Shown: positions 1 through 9,259 of the stretch, one piece after another | Layout: each line of letters begins with the position of its first letter | Numbering within the stretch: the first letter of the stretch is position 1 | Origin: Caulobacteraceae bacterium | Lineage (GTDB): Bacteria; Pseudomonadota; Alphaproteobacteria; Caulobacterales; Caulobacteraceae | DNA length: 22,857 nt | NCBI GenBank assembly: GCA_013815405.1 | Contig: JACDGF010000002.1 | Span: 1 to 22,857 of the forward strand | Direction: 5' to 3' | Notes under the pieces: model-generated | What the model was told of the DNA's origin: nothing | Database searches by the model: none | Seen by the model: only the letters and a program-made list of their open reading frames with translations | Program-made: the position numbers and the translations under genes

Positions 1-23
1 CAGCTTCGGGTTACAGTCCGTCG

Positions 24-97
24 GCATCGGGGGCATCCTTGGGAATCCGATAACTCGTTGTCGCAAATGAATTATCTCAGATTCCCGCCCCCGATGC
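24..97. terminator. Long interrupted hairpin just past the glycosyltransferase operon
   Basis: Arms GCATCGGGGGC (24-34) and GCCCCCGATGC (87-97) are perfect reverse complements. Inside them GGGAATC (41-47) pairs with GATTCCC (80-86), and further in GATAA (49-53) pairs with TTATC (72-76). Only a six-base bulge (35-40) and a few loop bases are unpaired. The hairpin starts 25 bp beyond the stop of the leftward glycosyltransferase gene, so a terminator or mRNA 3'-end stabiliser is the simplest reading. There is no T-run on either side, so it is not a classical intrinsic terminator. A regulatory element of a gene left of the window is the alternative. Confidence 0.45.
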
Positions 98-122
98 ACC
101 TCTCATGTTTGAGAAATCCAGG

Positions 123-2234
123 CTAGCCCGCCGGCAGCATCGGCGCGTCGTACGGCGCCATGAACACGTCCACCGTTCTCTCCAGCATAGTCTCCACCGA
201 AAACGAGCGCTCCGCCCAGGCCCGGGCCGCCTCGCCCATCCGCCGCCGCCCGTCCGGCCCGGCTTCCACCAGGCGCATCACGCAATCGGCGGCTTCCTCC
301 AGATCGGGCTTTTCCGAACTCGCGAGGAGAGAGCCGGTCTCTCCGGCGATCAGTGTTTCGGCGGCGCCACCGGCGGGTGTGGTGATTACCGGCGTCGCGG
401 CCAGTTGCGCTTCGATCAGCACATTGGGCATGCCCTCGTAGCGCGACAGCAGCATCAGGGCGTCCGCGTGCGCCAGCCAATAGCCGACCGAGCCCGACAG
501 GCCGGTGAACAGCACCCGGTCGGACAGCCCCCGCCTGGCCGCGTATTCCTGGGCCTCCTGACGCAGGGCGCCATCGCCCACGATGACGAAACGGGCGCCC
601 GGATGGCGCCGGTGCAGATGCTCGGCGGCCGACAGCCATTCCAGCGGACGTTTGTTGTGATCGAGGCGCATGACGCCGCAAAGGGTGAAATCCGCGCCGG
701 CGGTTCGCTGGTTGAATTCCGCCCAGGCGTCCTCGTCACCCGGCGCGGCAGCCGGCGACAAGGGCTCGACGCCGTTGTGGATCACCGGCACCGACCCCTT
801 GGCGATGCCAAGCCATTCCTCGTAGCGCCTCGCGGCCAGGGTGGAGTTGGCGGTCATGACCACGCCCGGCGCGCCGAGCAGGGCGCGATAGATAGGCTCC
901 AGCTCGAGCCGCCAGCGGTTGACGCGATCGGTCGGGGGCAAGGTGCGGACCGAGAGCACGATGCGCGGGACATCGGCCATCAGCGCCGCGAGCCCGGCGG
1001 CGAAGACCATCCCGTCCTGCCAGATATGGACCACGTCGGGCGCCGCGTGGCGCAGATGATCGACGAGCTGGGTCACCCCCTCCTTCATCCTCAACGGCAG
1101 AAAGTCGATGGCGTGGCGAAACGGCCAGGCGCGGGACAATCGGCCGTGGCCGCCGAAGCGTTCGAGGCGATTGTATTCGGTGACCGCAACCCCCGAAGCG
1201 GTGAGCGTCTGCAGGAAGAAGTCATAGCCGCGTTTGGCATTCAGCGAGCGACAGGCCACGCCGACCGGCCCGGCCATATCGTAGCCCGCGACGCGCCGGC
1301 CCTCCTGCATCGCTTGGTTCAGCGACAGCACGGTCGTGACCAGCTGGCGTTCGGCCCCGCCCGATCCCAGGGAGCCGCTGACCAGCAGGGTGGAACCCAG
1401 ATAGTGGCGCCGATCGAGGCGCCGGGCGCCGCGATCGGCGAGCACATCGGCGACGATCACTTCCAGGGCCCTCACCGAAGCCGGCGAATCGTCCAGCGAC
1501 GCATGGGGCGCCAAATTCTCCAGGGCGGAGACCTCGCGGCTCAGGCGGGCATGGGACGCCGCGAAATCCTCGCCGCCGCAAACGGCGAGCGCTTCGCCCA
1601 TGGTGCGCTGGGCGCTCAGCAGGCCGCCCCGAGCCTCCTGCAGGCGCGCGAGCTGACGCCAGCCGGTGCGGGCATGGGGGAACAGGCGCGTGAGACGAAG
1701 GAATGCCTCCTCCGCCTCGTCGGTTCGACCCAGTTCCTCGTGGCCGAACGCCAGGGCCAGGAGGCCGGGCTCGTCCTCGACCTTGGCGGGGTCGGCGAAA
1801 CGCTCGCGTACGAGGCGCTCGGCGGCGGCCTCGCCGTGTTCGCGCAAGGTCATGCGCACATGCATTCGAAAGGGTTCGGGGGCACCTGGAAAGCGATGAT
1901 GGACGCCGATCCAGCACGCCATCGCCCGCCGGGTGTCGCCGTCGTCCATGATCAGTCGGGCGGCCGTACTCTGGAGGGCCTCCGCGTCCGGATGCTGGCG
2001 CACGAGTTCGAGAACCCGCGGCCATGAAGCGCGGTAGCCGCCATCGCCCTTGGCCTGCGCCTGCAGGTCGCGCGCCTCGGCCAGGGCGAGGCGCAGGGTG
2101 AAGGCGCCGGGCGCGGCATGCCCCTGCCCCAGCGCCACGGCGGCCCCGACAGGGTCCGATGCCTCGAAAACGGACCGCCAGGAGTCGGCCTCTTCGTCGA
2201 CGCGACGGGCGGGAGGGTCCTCAAGCAAGGCCAT
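123..2234 (-). CDS. GT4-family glycosyltransferase with N-terminal TPR-like region
   Basis: Likely transfers a sugar from a nucleotide donor to a lipid-linked glycan on the cytoplasmic face. In the 703-residue product, residues ~40-230 are helical and repeat-like (TPR-style). The first Rossmann domain begins near 280 and has the donor/acceptor loop GGAERQ at ~292-297. The C-terminal GT-B domain contains a canonical GT4 E-x7-E motif ([13 protein letters not shown], glutamates ~600 and 608) followed by TPAGGAAE. The ATG at 2234 lies inside the end of the upstream epimerase gene (14-bp overlap), which implies translational coupling. An in-frame upstream start at 2270 would overlap more and is less likely. 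It is the last gene of a five-gene leftward polysaccharide cluster. Donor and acceptor cannot be told from sequence. Confidence 0.9.
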   Translation of the reverse strand: MALLEDPPARRVDEEADSWRSVFEASDPVGAAVALGQGHAAPGAFTLRLALAEARDLQAQAKGDGGYRASWPRVLELVRQHPDAEALQSTAARLIMDDGDTRRAMACWIGVHHRFPGAPEPFRMHVRMTLREHGEAAAERLVRERFADPAKVEDEPGLLALAFGHEELGRTDEAEEAFLRLTRLFPHARTGWRQLARLQEARGGLLSAQRTMGEALAVCGGEDFAASHARLSREVSALENLAPHASLDDSPASVRALEVIVADVLADRGARRLDRRHYLGSTLLVSGSLGSGGAERQLVTTVLSLNQAMQEGRRVAGYDMAGPVGVACRSLNAKRGYDFFLQTLTASGVAVTEYNRLERFGGHGRLSRAWPFRHAIDFLPLRMKEGVTQLVDHLRHAAPDVVHIWQDGMVFAAGLAALMADVPRIVLSVRTLPPTDRVNRWRLELEPIYRALLGAPGVVMTANSTLAARRYEEWLGIAKGSVPVIHNGVEPLSPAAAPGDEDAWAEFNQRTAGADFTLCGVMRLDHNKRPLEWLSAAEHLHRRHPGARFVIVGDGALRQEAQEYAARRGLSDRVLFTGLSGSVGYWLAHADALMLLSRYEGMPNVLIEAQLAATPVITTPAGGAAETLIAGETGSLLASSEKPDLEEAADCVMRLVEAGPDGRRRMGEAARAWAERSFSVETMLERTVDVFMAPYDAPMLPAG

Positions 2235-3228
2235 GATAGCTCTTGTACCAGTCGCAAAAGGCGGCGACACCCTGACGGACCGAGGTCGCGGGGCGATAGC
2301 CTGTCAGCGCCTCCAGCAGGGTCGCATCGGCAAAGGTCCGCGCCACGTCGCCCGGCTGCATGGGCATGAAGTGGAACTGCGCCTTGCGGCTGAGCGCCTC
2401 TTCGATTTCGGCGATGAAGTCCATCAGGTCGACCGGCTCGCCCCGGCCGATGTTGACGATCCGCCACGCGGCGACCGGGCTTAGGGAATCGACCGCGCCG
2501 CCGGCGCGCTGGCCGCGCTTGGGAGTCACGGCGGCCAGGCGCACGATCGCCTCGATCAGATCGTCGATGTAGGTGAAGTCCCGGGCCATGGCGCCGTTGT
2601 TGTAGACGTCGATCGGCCGGTCGTTCAGGATGCCTTCGACGAATTTGAACAACGCCATGTCCGGCCGGCCCCACGGCCCATACACACTGAAGAACCGGAA
2701 CACCGTGGTCGGAAGATCCCACAGGTGACTGTAGGCATGAGTCATCTGTTCGGTAGCCTTTTTGGTGGCGGCGTAGAACGTTAGCGGATGGTCCGCCCGC
2801 TCGGTCTCCACGAACGGCATGACCTCGTTGGCCCCGTAGACCGAGCTCGTCGAAGCCAGGAGCAGATGCCTCACGCGCGAGGCCCGCGCGAGTTCCATGA
2901 CGTTGAAGGCGCCCACGAGATTGGAATCAACGTAGGCGCGGGGATTTTCCAGGCTGTAGCGGACCCCGGCCTGGGCGGCGAGGTGAACGATCATCTCCGG
3001 TTCGTGCCGGTCGGCGGCGCGGGTCAGGGACTCCATGTCCTCGAGCATCAAGATCCGTTCGGAAAACCCGTTGTGGCGCTTGAGGATGGCGTGCCGGGCC
3101 TGTTTCAGCCGGACGTCGTAGTAGCGGGTCATGCCATCGACGCCAGTGACCTCGTGCCCCTCGGCGACCAAACGGCGGGCGAGATGGAAGCCTATGAAGC
3201 CGGCCGTCCCGGTGACCAGGATGCGCAT
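2221..3228 (-). CDS. NAD-dependent epimerase, UDP-glucuronate 4-epimerase type
   Basis: Extended short-chain dehydrogenase that would interconvert UDP-glucuronate and UDP-galacturonate in the cytoplasm. The NAD-binding motif GTAGFIG is at residues ~7-13. The catalytic triad is visible as STSS (~127-129) and YAATK (Tyr~152, Lys~156). [11 protein letters not shown] and the RDFTYIDD segment are typical of the LspL/WbnF/GAE group. Length (335 aa) is normal. The ATG at 3228 follows a GGCGGG ribosome-binding-like stretch; a TTG directly before it is an alternative. The gene overlaps the downstream glycosyltransferase. With the dehydrogenase at 10802-12184 it points to a uronic acid in the glycan. 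A UDP-GlcNAc(A) 4-epimerase specificity cannot be excluded. Confidence 0.87.
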   Translation of the reverse strand: MRILVTGTAGFIGFHLARRLVAEGHEVTGVDGMTRYYDVRLKQARHAILKRHNGFSERILMLEDMESLTRAADRHEPEMIVHLAAQAGVRYSLENPRAYVDSNLVGAFNVMELARASRVRHLLLASTSSVYGANEVMPFVETERADHPLTFYAATKKATEQMTHAYSHLWDLPTTVFRFFSVYGPWGRPDMALFKFVEGILNDRPIDVYNNGAMARDFTYIDDLIEAIVRLAAVTPKRGQRAGGAVDSLSPVAAWRIVNIGRGEPVDLMDFIAEIEEALSRKAQFHFMPMQPGDVARTFADATLLEALTGYRPATSVRQGVAAFCDWYKSYHGLA

Positions 3229-3319
3229 CAACCCGCCTTCGCGCGCCCAATAGCGGGAAGGCCGTTTGCCGATCCAGCCGGGCGGCGTCCTGGCGTCCGC
3301 CGGGCTTTCAGGGGCCGGC

Positions 3320-5380
3320 TCAGGCGGCGGCCCTGCCCGAGGGGCCGTCGAGTGTGGCGAGGATACGTGGATCGATCACCGCGCGGCGCGTGCGCGACAG
3401 GACGAGTACACGCCCGGCGTGGCCCAGCGCTCCGGCAAGGTCCGCGTCCCCCAACACCCTCACGATCGCCTCGGCGAGGCCATCGACATCAGCCGGCTCG
3501 ACCGCCAGCCCGGTGATCCCCGGGTTGATCCAGTCGCGCGCCCAGGTCGTGTCGGTCGCCACCACGGGCGCGCCCACCGCCAGCACGGCCTGCAGCTCGA
3601 ACGCCGCCGATAGGCCACGGGACAACGCGCGTCGCTTTGGAAAAGCGGCGACGCTGAAGGCGCTCAGATAGTCGGCGGTGCGCCCGCGCACGAACCCGGT
3701 GGGAATGAACACATGATCGGCCACCCCTAGCCGCGCGGCGAGGCGGACGAGGTTGGCGGACCCCTTGCCGGCGCCGCAGAAGAAGACGGCCGCCCGCGGC
3801 TCGGCCTTGTGGATGGCCGGAAGCGCGCGCACCAGGTCGGCGAGGCCTTCGTCGTCGTCGATCGCCTCGAAAACTCCGATCAGCCGTTGATCGGACAGGC
3901 CCAGCTCATGTCGGACCTCATTGACGCTTTCCGCCGGCGCGAGCGCGAGATCGTCGGGCAGGGCGTCCTCGATGATCATGGGATGGTCGATCAGCCGGCG
4001 TTCCACCAGCTCGTCGGCGACGGCCTTGGAACGGACGATCACCTGATCGGCCGCCCCCAATGTCTCGGCGAACAAGGAGAGCCCCGAACAAAACCGTTCG
4101 CTCGCCTCCCACGACGGGCCAGTCCGATCCCCGAAGGCCGGCGCGGCGGCGACATCGAGGGTGGTCTTGGCGCCTTTTGCCCGAGCGGCCCACAGAGCCG
4201 CCGTCGCCAGCGGCGTCCCGGCCATGGCGTGCACATGAGTGATATGCCTGCGGGCGAAGACACGCGCCAGATTCCCGCTCGTTTCGGACACGAACGCATC
4301 GAAGGCTTCCAAGGAAGCGTCGCTCGGCGCCAGCCGTACGGCTGTCGCGGTCCCCACGGTTTCAAGGACCGGCGAGCCGTTACCGTTCGCCGGATACTGA
4401 TAACCTGGTGGCGTGACCAGAAACGCCTCGATCCCCGCGTCGTCGGCCGCGCGCAACACCGCCTGGGCCCTCAGGGCGACGGCGTCGCCGTGCTGGGGCG
4501 ACGCCCGGGGCGTGACCACGGCGAGCCTCGGCCGCCCGCCGGGCCTGTCCGCCGCGCGCGGCGGCGGCGCCATCGGGGCGACGAGTTGGCTTCGGTGGGC
4601 GAGGATGACGTCGCGCCGCGCCAGGTCGGCCGGGCTCGACATCAGCCCGCCGTCCATTTTCGCTAACAAATCCGCCGGCGCCATGACCTGGCCGTGATCG
4701 AAGAGGGCCATGACCAGGGCGCGCAGGCGCGGCTCCCTCGGATTCAGCCCGGCCGCTTCGAGGCCCAGCCCGCCCGCGCGGCCGGGATGGTCGGCCAACC
4801 CCGCCAAGGCCAATTCGACCAGGGCGCGGGCCTTCTCCTCGGCGTGGCGTTCGGGCATGCCTCGGACATGGGCGCCCGCGGCGTCGAGCCCATGATTGGA
4901 CAGGACGTTGACCGCCTCCTCCACATAGCGCAACCGCTGGGACACCCGTTGGCGGTTTTCGACCGAGGGCCCCGCGTTTCCCCGCTTTTCGCGATAGGCC
5001 CGGCGCAAGGCGATCAACCGCCGGGGCAGGCTGCGAAGGCCTTTCCACGTGCGCGCCGAGACGATCGCCTCGCCGATCCGATAAATGAAGGTCTGGCGGA
5101 CGTTCCCAAGCTGACGCTCGGCCTCGGCCAGGAGGCTGCGCATCTCGACGATTTCGCGGTCCAGCGCGCGGCGGCTTTGCCGCTGGTCCTCGATCGCGTG
5201 AAGCGCTTGGCCCAACTGCCCCTCCAACCCGTCCGCGCGCGCTTCCAGGCGCGAGAGGCGCCGCGTCAGTTCGGCGTTTTCCGCCCGGAGCCGGGCCGCC
5301 TCCTCCGCGATGTCCGGGTTGACCTTGGGCGCCGAATTCGGGCTTGCGGCGCGTGACGCATCGTTCCTTCCGCCTGTCAT
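3320..5380 (-). CDS. Coiled-coil GT-B-fold glycosyltransferase-like protein
   Basis: Large protein (~686 aa). Residues ~15-110 form a charged, leucine-rich coiled coil. A basic segment follows ([23 protein letters not shown]) of a kind seen in capsule and O-antigen glycosyltransferases. A helical section to ~260 comes next, then a GT-B-like pair of domains from ~285. The C-terminal domain has the late strand [16 protein letters not shown] and [15 protein letters not shown], as in GT4 enzymes. The usual GT4 E-x7-E pair is not recognisable where it should be (the region reads [18 protein letters not shown]), so catalytic activity is uncertain. The ATG at 5380 is preferred over an in-frame GTG at 5395. 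It sits between a GT2 gene and the epimerase gene in the leftward cluster. Confidence 0.75.
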   Translation of the reverse strand: MTGGRNDASRAASPNSAPKVNPDIAEEAARLRAENAELTRRLSRLEARADGLEGQLGQALHAIEDQRQSRRALDREIVEMRSLLAEAERQLGNVRQTFIYRIGEAIVSARTWKGLRSLPRRLIALRRAYREKRGNAGPSVENRQRVSQRLRYVEEAVNVLSNHGLDAAGAHVRGMPERHAEEKARALVELALAGLADHPGRAGGLGLEAAGLNPREPRLRALVMALFDHGQVMAPADLLAKMDGGLMSSPADLARRDVILAHRSQLVAPMAPPPRAADRPGGRPRLAVVTPRASPQHGDAVALRAQAVLRAADDAGIEAFLVTPPGYQYPANGNGSPVLETVGTATAVRLAPSDASLEAFDAFVSETSGNLARVFARRHITHVHAMAGTPLATAALWAARAKGAKTTLDVAAAPAFGDRTGPSWEASERFCSGLSLFAETLGAADQVIVRSKAVADELVERRLIDHPMIIEDALPDDLALAPAESVNEVRHELGLSDQRLIGVFEAIDDDEGLADLVRALPAIHKAEPRAAVFFCGAGKGSANLVRLAARLGVADHVFIPTGFVRGRTADYLSAFSVAAFPKRRALSRGLSAAFELQAVLAVGAPVVATDTTWARDWINPGITGLAVEPADVDGLAEAIVRVLGDADLAGALGHAGRVLVLSRTRRAVIDPRILATLDGPSGRAAA

Positions 5381-5428
5381 GCCACGTCGCCACACCCTGG
5401 GCCGAACCCGCGATTCCCCCCGCGCTCT

Positions 5429-5457
5429 GTGTTAGACCTTGTCCCGCGGCGACGCAA
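5429..5457 (-). promoter_or_regulatory. Possible promoter for the coiled-coil GT gene
   Basis: On the minus strand TTGCGT (5452-5457) is followed after 17 bp by TAACAC (5429-5434), 49 bp before the ATG at 5380. The spacing is ideal but the -10 match is weak. The 120-bp gap between this gene and the upstream GT2 gene is the widest inside the cluster, which makes an internal promoter plausible. Confidence 0.25.
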
Positions 5458-5500
5458 AAGCGGCGCGGCCCGGAAGGGTGAAGGCTCTAGCCTGGCTTCG

Positions 5501-6805
5501 CTAACGGCCCATGTTCGCGTGGCGTCGGCGCCAATCCTCCACATAGGCGAGGCGCAGGTCCAACCCTTCGCCGGAAAAGCCGGTCGCGGCCGAATTGCTC
5601 AGCGACCCTCGCGCCCACGACGCGACGATCCCCACCTCGGAGGTCCGGGGCGCCGCGCGCCGGCCAAAGCGTCCGTCGAAGCGCGCGAGCCACTCCGAAT
5701 CGGCGCCCACGATAACCTCCTCGAACGGTCCGGCCGCCCGCATGGCCTCGGACCGCGCCAGGGCGGTGATCGGGCTCAGCCGGACAAAGGGGAACACCCG
5801 GGGGCTCAGGGGATGGCCGTCGCCATCGACCCGGAAATGCCGGCAGAGCGTGAGGCCCTTGTCGTGCCCAAGGGCGCGGACTTGACGTTCCAGCCGCTGG
5901 GGATGGGCCCAGTCGTCCGCGTCGTGCAGGGCGATGAACTCTCCGTGCGCGGCGTTCACGCCAGTGTTGCGCGCGCCGTAGGCGCCGGGCGTTGCGCGGT
6001 TGGAAAGAACCTTGATGCGTTTGTCCTGATTTGCCAATTCGCGCGCCAGGACGAACGTGTGGTCGTCGGACCTGTCGTCGACGATGAGCAGTTCAACATT
6101 GCGCCAAGTCTGGGCCGTGAGCGAGCCGATGGAGAGGCGGAGGGTCGCCGCCGCATTCCGCGCCGCCATCACGACGGAGATCAACGGCCCCTCGACGCCG
6201 GCTGGAACCCGCGCCTGGGCGAAGGCGCACAAGGTGGTGGGTCGATCGATATCAGGGCGCAGGGGCGGAGCAAGACCGTCCGCCGCGAACCCCCGGTTGA
6301 GGGCGCCGCGGGCGCCCAGCCAGTTGCCGCGGCGCGCGGCGATCGCGCCGGCGAGGTAGAAGGTTTGCTGGGAGGGTCGGGCGAGTCGGACAAGGCGTTC
6401 CGCCAACTCGACATCCCCAGCGGCGAACGCGCACGCGGCCCGGTCGACGTGATCCTCCGCCGGCAGGAGCGAACAGGCCCAAAGCGGGTCGAAGGGGGCG
6501 GCGCGGGAAGCCAGGACGCGGCGCTCCCGGGTGGAAAGCGCCGGGCTCGCCGAATACATCTCTCGGGCTCGGCTCGTCGCGCCGATTTCCGCGGTGGCGA
6601 CGATCCTGGCCGCGTGCTGCGCCGGGCTTCCGCCGTGGGTGTGCAACGCCAGCTTGGGCAGGCCAAGGAGCGAAAGCACGACGGGATCTTGGCCGGCGGC
6701 GCGAAGCGCGGGCGCGCCTAGGCACGGGCGGCGGCCCGGCGCGCCGCCCACCGGCCCAACCCGCCGGGAAAGCGTGGCGCGAGGCCAAGGACACCGTCCA
6801 CCCAA
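5501..6805 (-). CDS. GT2-family glycosyltransferase with helical N-terminal extension
   Basis: Inverting glycosyltransferase of family GT2 (GT-A fold), probably adding a residue to the surface polysaccharide at the inner membrane. The catalytic domain begins at ISVVMAARN (~209) and continues through LLIVDDRSDD (~239-248), GARNTGVNAAHGEFIALHDADD (~277-298, with the metal-binding DAD at ~295-297) and a C-terminal segment with a possible base in VGADSEWL. About 200 residues precede it, including a TPR-like stretch (AFAAGDVELAERL, LAGAIAARRGNWLGARGAL). The first usable start is a TTG at 6805, 37 bp after the upstream gene's stop. A GTG about 42 codons downstream is an alternative, so the exact N-terminus is uncertain. 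Confidence 0.82.
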   Translation of the reverse strand: MGGRCPWPRATLSRRVGPVGGAPGRRPCLGAPALRAAGQDPVVLSLLGLPKLALHTHGGSPAQHAARIVATAEIGATSRAREMYSASPALSTRERRVLASRAAPFDPLWACSLLPAEDHVDRAACAFAAGDVELAERLVRLARPSQQTFYLAGAIAARRGNWLGARGALNRGFAADGLAPPLRPDIDRPTTLCAFAQARVPAGVEGPLISVVMAARNAAATLRLSIGSLTAQTWRNVELLIVDDRSDDHTFVLARELANQDKRIKVLSNRATPGAYGARNTGVNAAHGEFIALHDADDWAHPQRLERQVRALGHDKGLTLCRHFRVDGDGHPLSPRVFPFVRLSPITALARSEAMRAAGPFEEVIVGADSEWLARFDGRFGRRAAPRTSEVGIVASWARGSLSNSAATGFSGEGLDLRLAYVEDWRRRHANMGR

Positions 6806-6842
6806 CTTTCGTCGCGGCGGGGCTTGCGCGCCACCGCTAAGG

Positions 6843-9014
6843 TCAGCGCTTGACGAGGAGCGGCTCGTCGCGAATCGCGCCTAGCCGAACCAGCAACGCC
6901 GTCAGACCCGGTCGCCGGCGGGGCGTGGGGTTGGTGAACACCATGAACCGGCCATCGGGTCCCAGATCAAAGGCAAGCCGCGGCGCCTCGAATCCGGCGG
7001 CGGCCAACATATCCAGGAGGTCGGCGATCTGCCGCCTAGTGGACCGCCGAGTGTAAAAACGCTGCACGTCGATCATCACCGCGCCGAACGCTCGCAGGCC
7101 GGCGATGAAGCCTTCCTGCTGCTCCGGTGTGGCCGATCCCAGAAGATTGGTCACCAGGGCGACGCTTGTGGCGAGATCGCCTTTCCTCCTCAAGGCCTTG
7201 GGAAAGACGCCCCTGACCAGGCGCGACGGGCGCCCTGCCCCTTTCAGCTCTTCCATGATCACCGTGGCGATGGCCTTGGCGGTCGTCAGGCGCGCTCCGT
7301 TCCGCTCCAGTCCGATCGCGTTCACGCCGCGCGCGGCCAGCAGGGAGGTAAGGAGGCCCAAGCCGCAGCCGATTTCATAGACGCCGCGCGCCCGCGGCAG
7401 CCATGCGCCGACGAACGCCGCGCAGAGGACCTCCGAGGGCTGAAGCAACACGCCCCTTTCCGCCCTCGAACCATAGAAGTTGGTGACTCCGGACGCCACC
7501 GAGCCCAGTTCGGCGGATCGAGCCCTAGCGACGCGACTGGCGATCAGATTGATCTTCACGACATCCCGGGCCGCCATCAGCTCGGGAAGCTCCGCGGCAG
7601 CGTCGATCATCGCCTCGTCGGCCGTATCGTCCGCGTCGGCGGACATCGTTGCGTTGAGAGGGACAACGTAGGCGACGGCGGGGGACCTTGCCGCGCCGCC
7701 AAGCCGATCAGGGGCCTCGCCGGTCGTCCTCTGGGGATCGACAACCGAAAGCGCCGGCAACGACACCGGGCGTGGCGCGAGGGGGGGCGGTGGCGTTCGC
7801 GCCCCGTCGGGAGTCATGAAATCGACAGTCAGTCCGATGGGCTCCATGGCGGATCCGGTACGCAGGTCGAATTCCTCGATGAGGTCGCGTTTCGGGGGTG
7901 GGGCCGCGCCAAGAATCCGGTCGTAGATTTCCGAGGCGGTTTGAAAGTCCACGTCCAGCCCCGCGCCATCCGCCGCGTCGAACAGCGTTCGAAGCTCCGC
8001 CTGCACTCGGGGATCGGCTTGCGGCGTCGGAAGTCCGTCGGCCTTCCAATAAAGAGGGTTGAGCGAGTGGCAGTGGGTCTTGAGGAATAGCACGCCGTCG
8101 ATCACCACGGCGTTGCGAGCATGGTCCAAGGCGGTGAATTCCGGAGTCTTGAGCCGGCGTTCCACCGACGGGGAATAGGTGTCGATGGAACACGAGCCAT
8201 GGGTCGTGGCCGACGCCCAGATGAAGAAGCGACCCGCGGCCGAGGCGCCCGCGCCGGCCGCCTCCACCGGATTGGCCAGTGGCGAATCATAGCCTTTGGG
8301 TTGCGCGACCGGGTCGACCAGATAGGGAACATCGATCCGCGAATCCACATGACCGCGACCCGCCGGCTGGGTGAAATCACCCAGACAGCCGTTGCGCTGA
8401 AGAAGCTCGATCTCGCGCACGATCGTACACTCGTGCGGATCCGAAGCATTCAACGCCCAGTGTCCGTGCACGAAAAACCAGCGCGTGAGTTCAATCCCGG
8501 CATCTTCGCGCACGGTTTCGAGGCCTAGCCGGATGGCAAGTTCCAGACGGGCGTTGTCGAAGGATCGCCCGCGGGGGGTCTGCAGATAGGCGAAGGTTTC
8601 TGGATCCCGCGCCGTGTCGTTGTAGGTGAAGTTTTCGTGGTGAAGATGAATCTGGAGTTCGTGCGCCGAGGCCGCGATCGGCCCGATCATGGCCCGACCG
8701 ATGCGCAGGCTATGCGGGGTGCGTGGCAGAAAACCCAAAAGATCGTCTGGATCGGCGCGTAAAAGTCCGCGGTCGCCGGACACCATGTAGTTGACGTTGG
8801 CCTTGTAGAACAGCGAGGCCTTGCGCGCGAAATCGAGCGAAGCAGTCGATTGAAGATAGGCCGCGACGTCGTCGACGCCGCGCTCCATGCCGCCGTCACG
8901 GCCGGGCACTTGACGCCAAGGTTCGAAGTGGTCGGTGTGGAAATAGGCGACGGCGCGCACGCCCCGACGTTTCAGCGCATCGCCAATCGTCTCTTGTGAG
9001 ACAAGGGTGTCCAA
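6843..9014 (-). CDS. Polysaccharide deacetylase-like protein fused to a SAM-dependent methyltransferase
   Basis: Two-part protein of ~723 aa. The first ~370 residues resemble a metal-dependent carbohydrate deacetylase: AYFHTDHFEP (~22-32), HLHHENF (~123-129), FFVHGHWALNAS (~180-191) and FLKTHCHSLNPLYW (~310-323) supply Asp/His ligand candidates. No classical NodB TFDDG motif is visible, so this call is by resemblance. A Pro-rich linker (~395-450) leads to a methyltransferase domain with motif I YEIGCGLGLLT (~546-556) and the acidic post-I residue in GLERNG. The start is uncertain. The frame stays open to 9281, but a minus-strand promoter candidate at 9177-9204 places transcription start inside that stretch, so TTG 9014 or GTG 8960 is preferred. 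First gene of the leftward cluster, divergent from the kpsS-like gene. Likely tailors the glycan by de-N-acetylation and methylation (inference). Confidence 0.72.
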   Translation of the reverse strand: MDTLVSQETIGDALKRRGVRAVAYFHTDHFEPWRQVPGRDGGMERGVDDVAAYLQSTASLDFARKASLFYKANVNYMVSGDRGLLRADPDDLLGFLPRTPHSLRIGRAMIGPIAASAHELQIHLHHENFTYNDTARDPETFAYLQTPRGRSFDNARLELAIRLGLETVREDAGIELTRWFFVHGHWALNASDPHECTIVREIELLQRNGCLGDFTQPAGRGHVDSRIDVPYLVDPVAQPKGYDSPLANPVEAAGAGASAAGRFFIWASATTHGSCSIDTYSPSVERRLKTPEFTALDHARNAVVIDGVLFLKTHCHSLNPLYWKADGLPTPQADPRVQAELRTLFDAADGAGLDVDFQTASEIYDRILGAAPPPKRDLIEEFDLRTGSAMEPIGLTVDFMTPDGARTPPPPLAPRPVSLPALSVVDPQRTTGEAPDRLGGAARSPAVAYVVPLNATMSADADDTADEAMIDAAAELPELMAARDVVKINLIASRVARARSAELGSVASGVTNFYGSRAERGVLLQPSEVLCAAFVGAWLPRARGVYEIGCGLGLLTSLLAARGVNAIGLERNGARLTTAKAIATVIMEELKGAGRPSRLVRGVFPKALRRKGDLATSVALVTNLLGSATPEQQEGFIAGLRAFGAVMIDVQRFYTRRSTRRQIADLLDMLAAAGFEAPRLAFDLGPDGRFMVFTNPTPRRRPGLTALLVRLGAIRDEPLLVKR

Positions 9015-9176
9015 AGCCGCGATGGGGAAAGTACCTCCGGAAAACGCGGGGGACGGCGTCACCCCAAGACCGGTGCTGGGCGCACCTGCTGGAACCTTAA
9101 CCCCAGGCGAGCCCGGCGCCCGAAGCCAGGACCGCGCTTTCGCTCGACTGATAAAACCGCTACCTAAGGGAGACAG

Positions 9177-9204
9177 GTTATATTGCAGGAGCAGCGCGCC
9201 GCAA
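9177..9204 (-). promoter_or_regulatory. Sigma70-like promoter for the leftward polysaccharide cluster
   Basis: On the minus strand TTGCGG (9199-9204) and TATAAC (9177-9182) are separated by 16 bp. The -10 matches the consensus at five of six positions. Transcription would begin near 9170 and leave a leader of ~155-210 nt before the preferred starts of the deacetylase/methyltransferase gene. In the 245-bp stretch 9015-9259 I see nothing else convincing apart from a GGAGG (minus strand, 9034-9038) that has no normal start codon at the right distance. Confidence 0.4.
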
Positions 9205-9259
9205 GCGGATCGATCTTCGTTTCGCCGTCGGGGTTGAACTACGGCACGCGTCACCGGGG

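Noticed and set aside
105..2027. A long plus-strand open frame antisense to the GT4 gene
   Set aside because: Its translation is Gly/Arg/His/Gln-rich without any recognisable domain, while the minus strand encodes a clear glycosyltransferase. Long antisense frames are usual in such GC-rich DNA.
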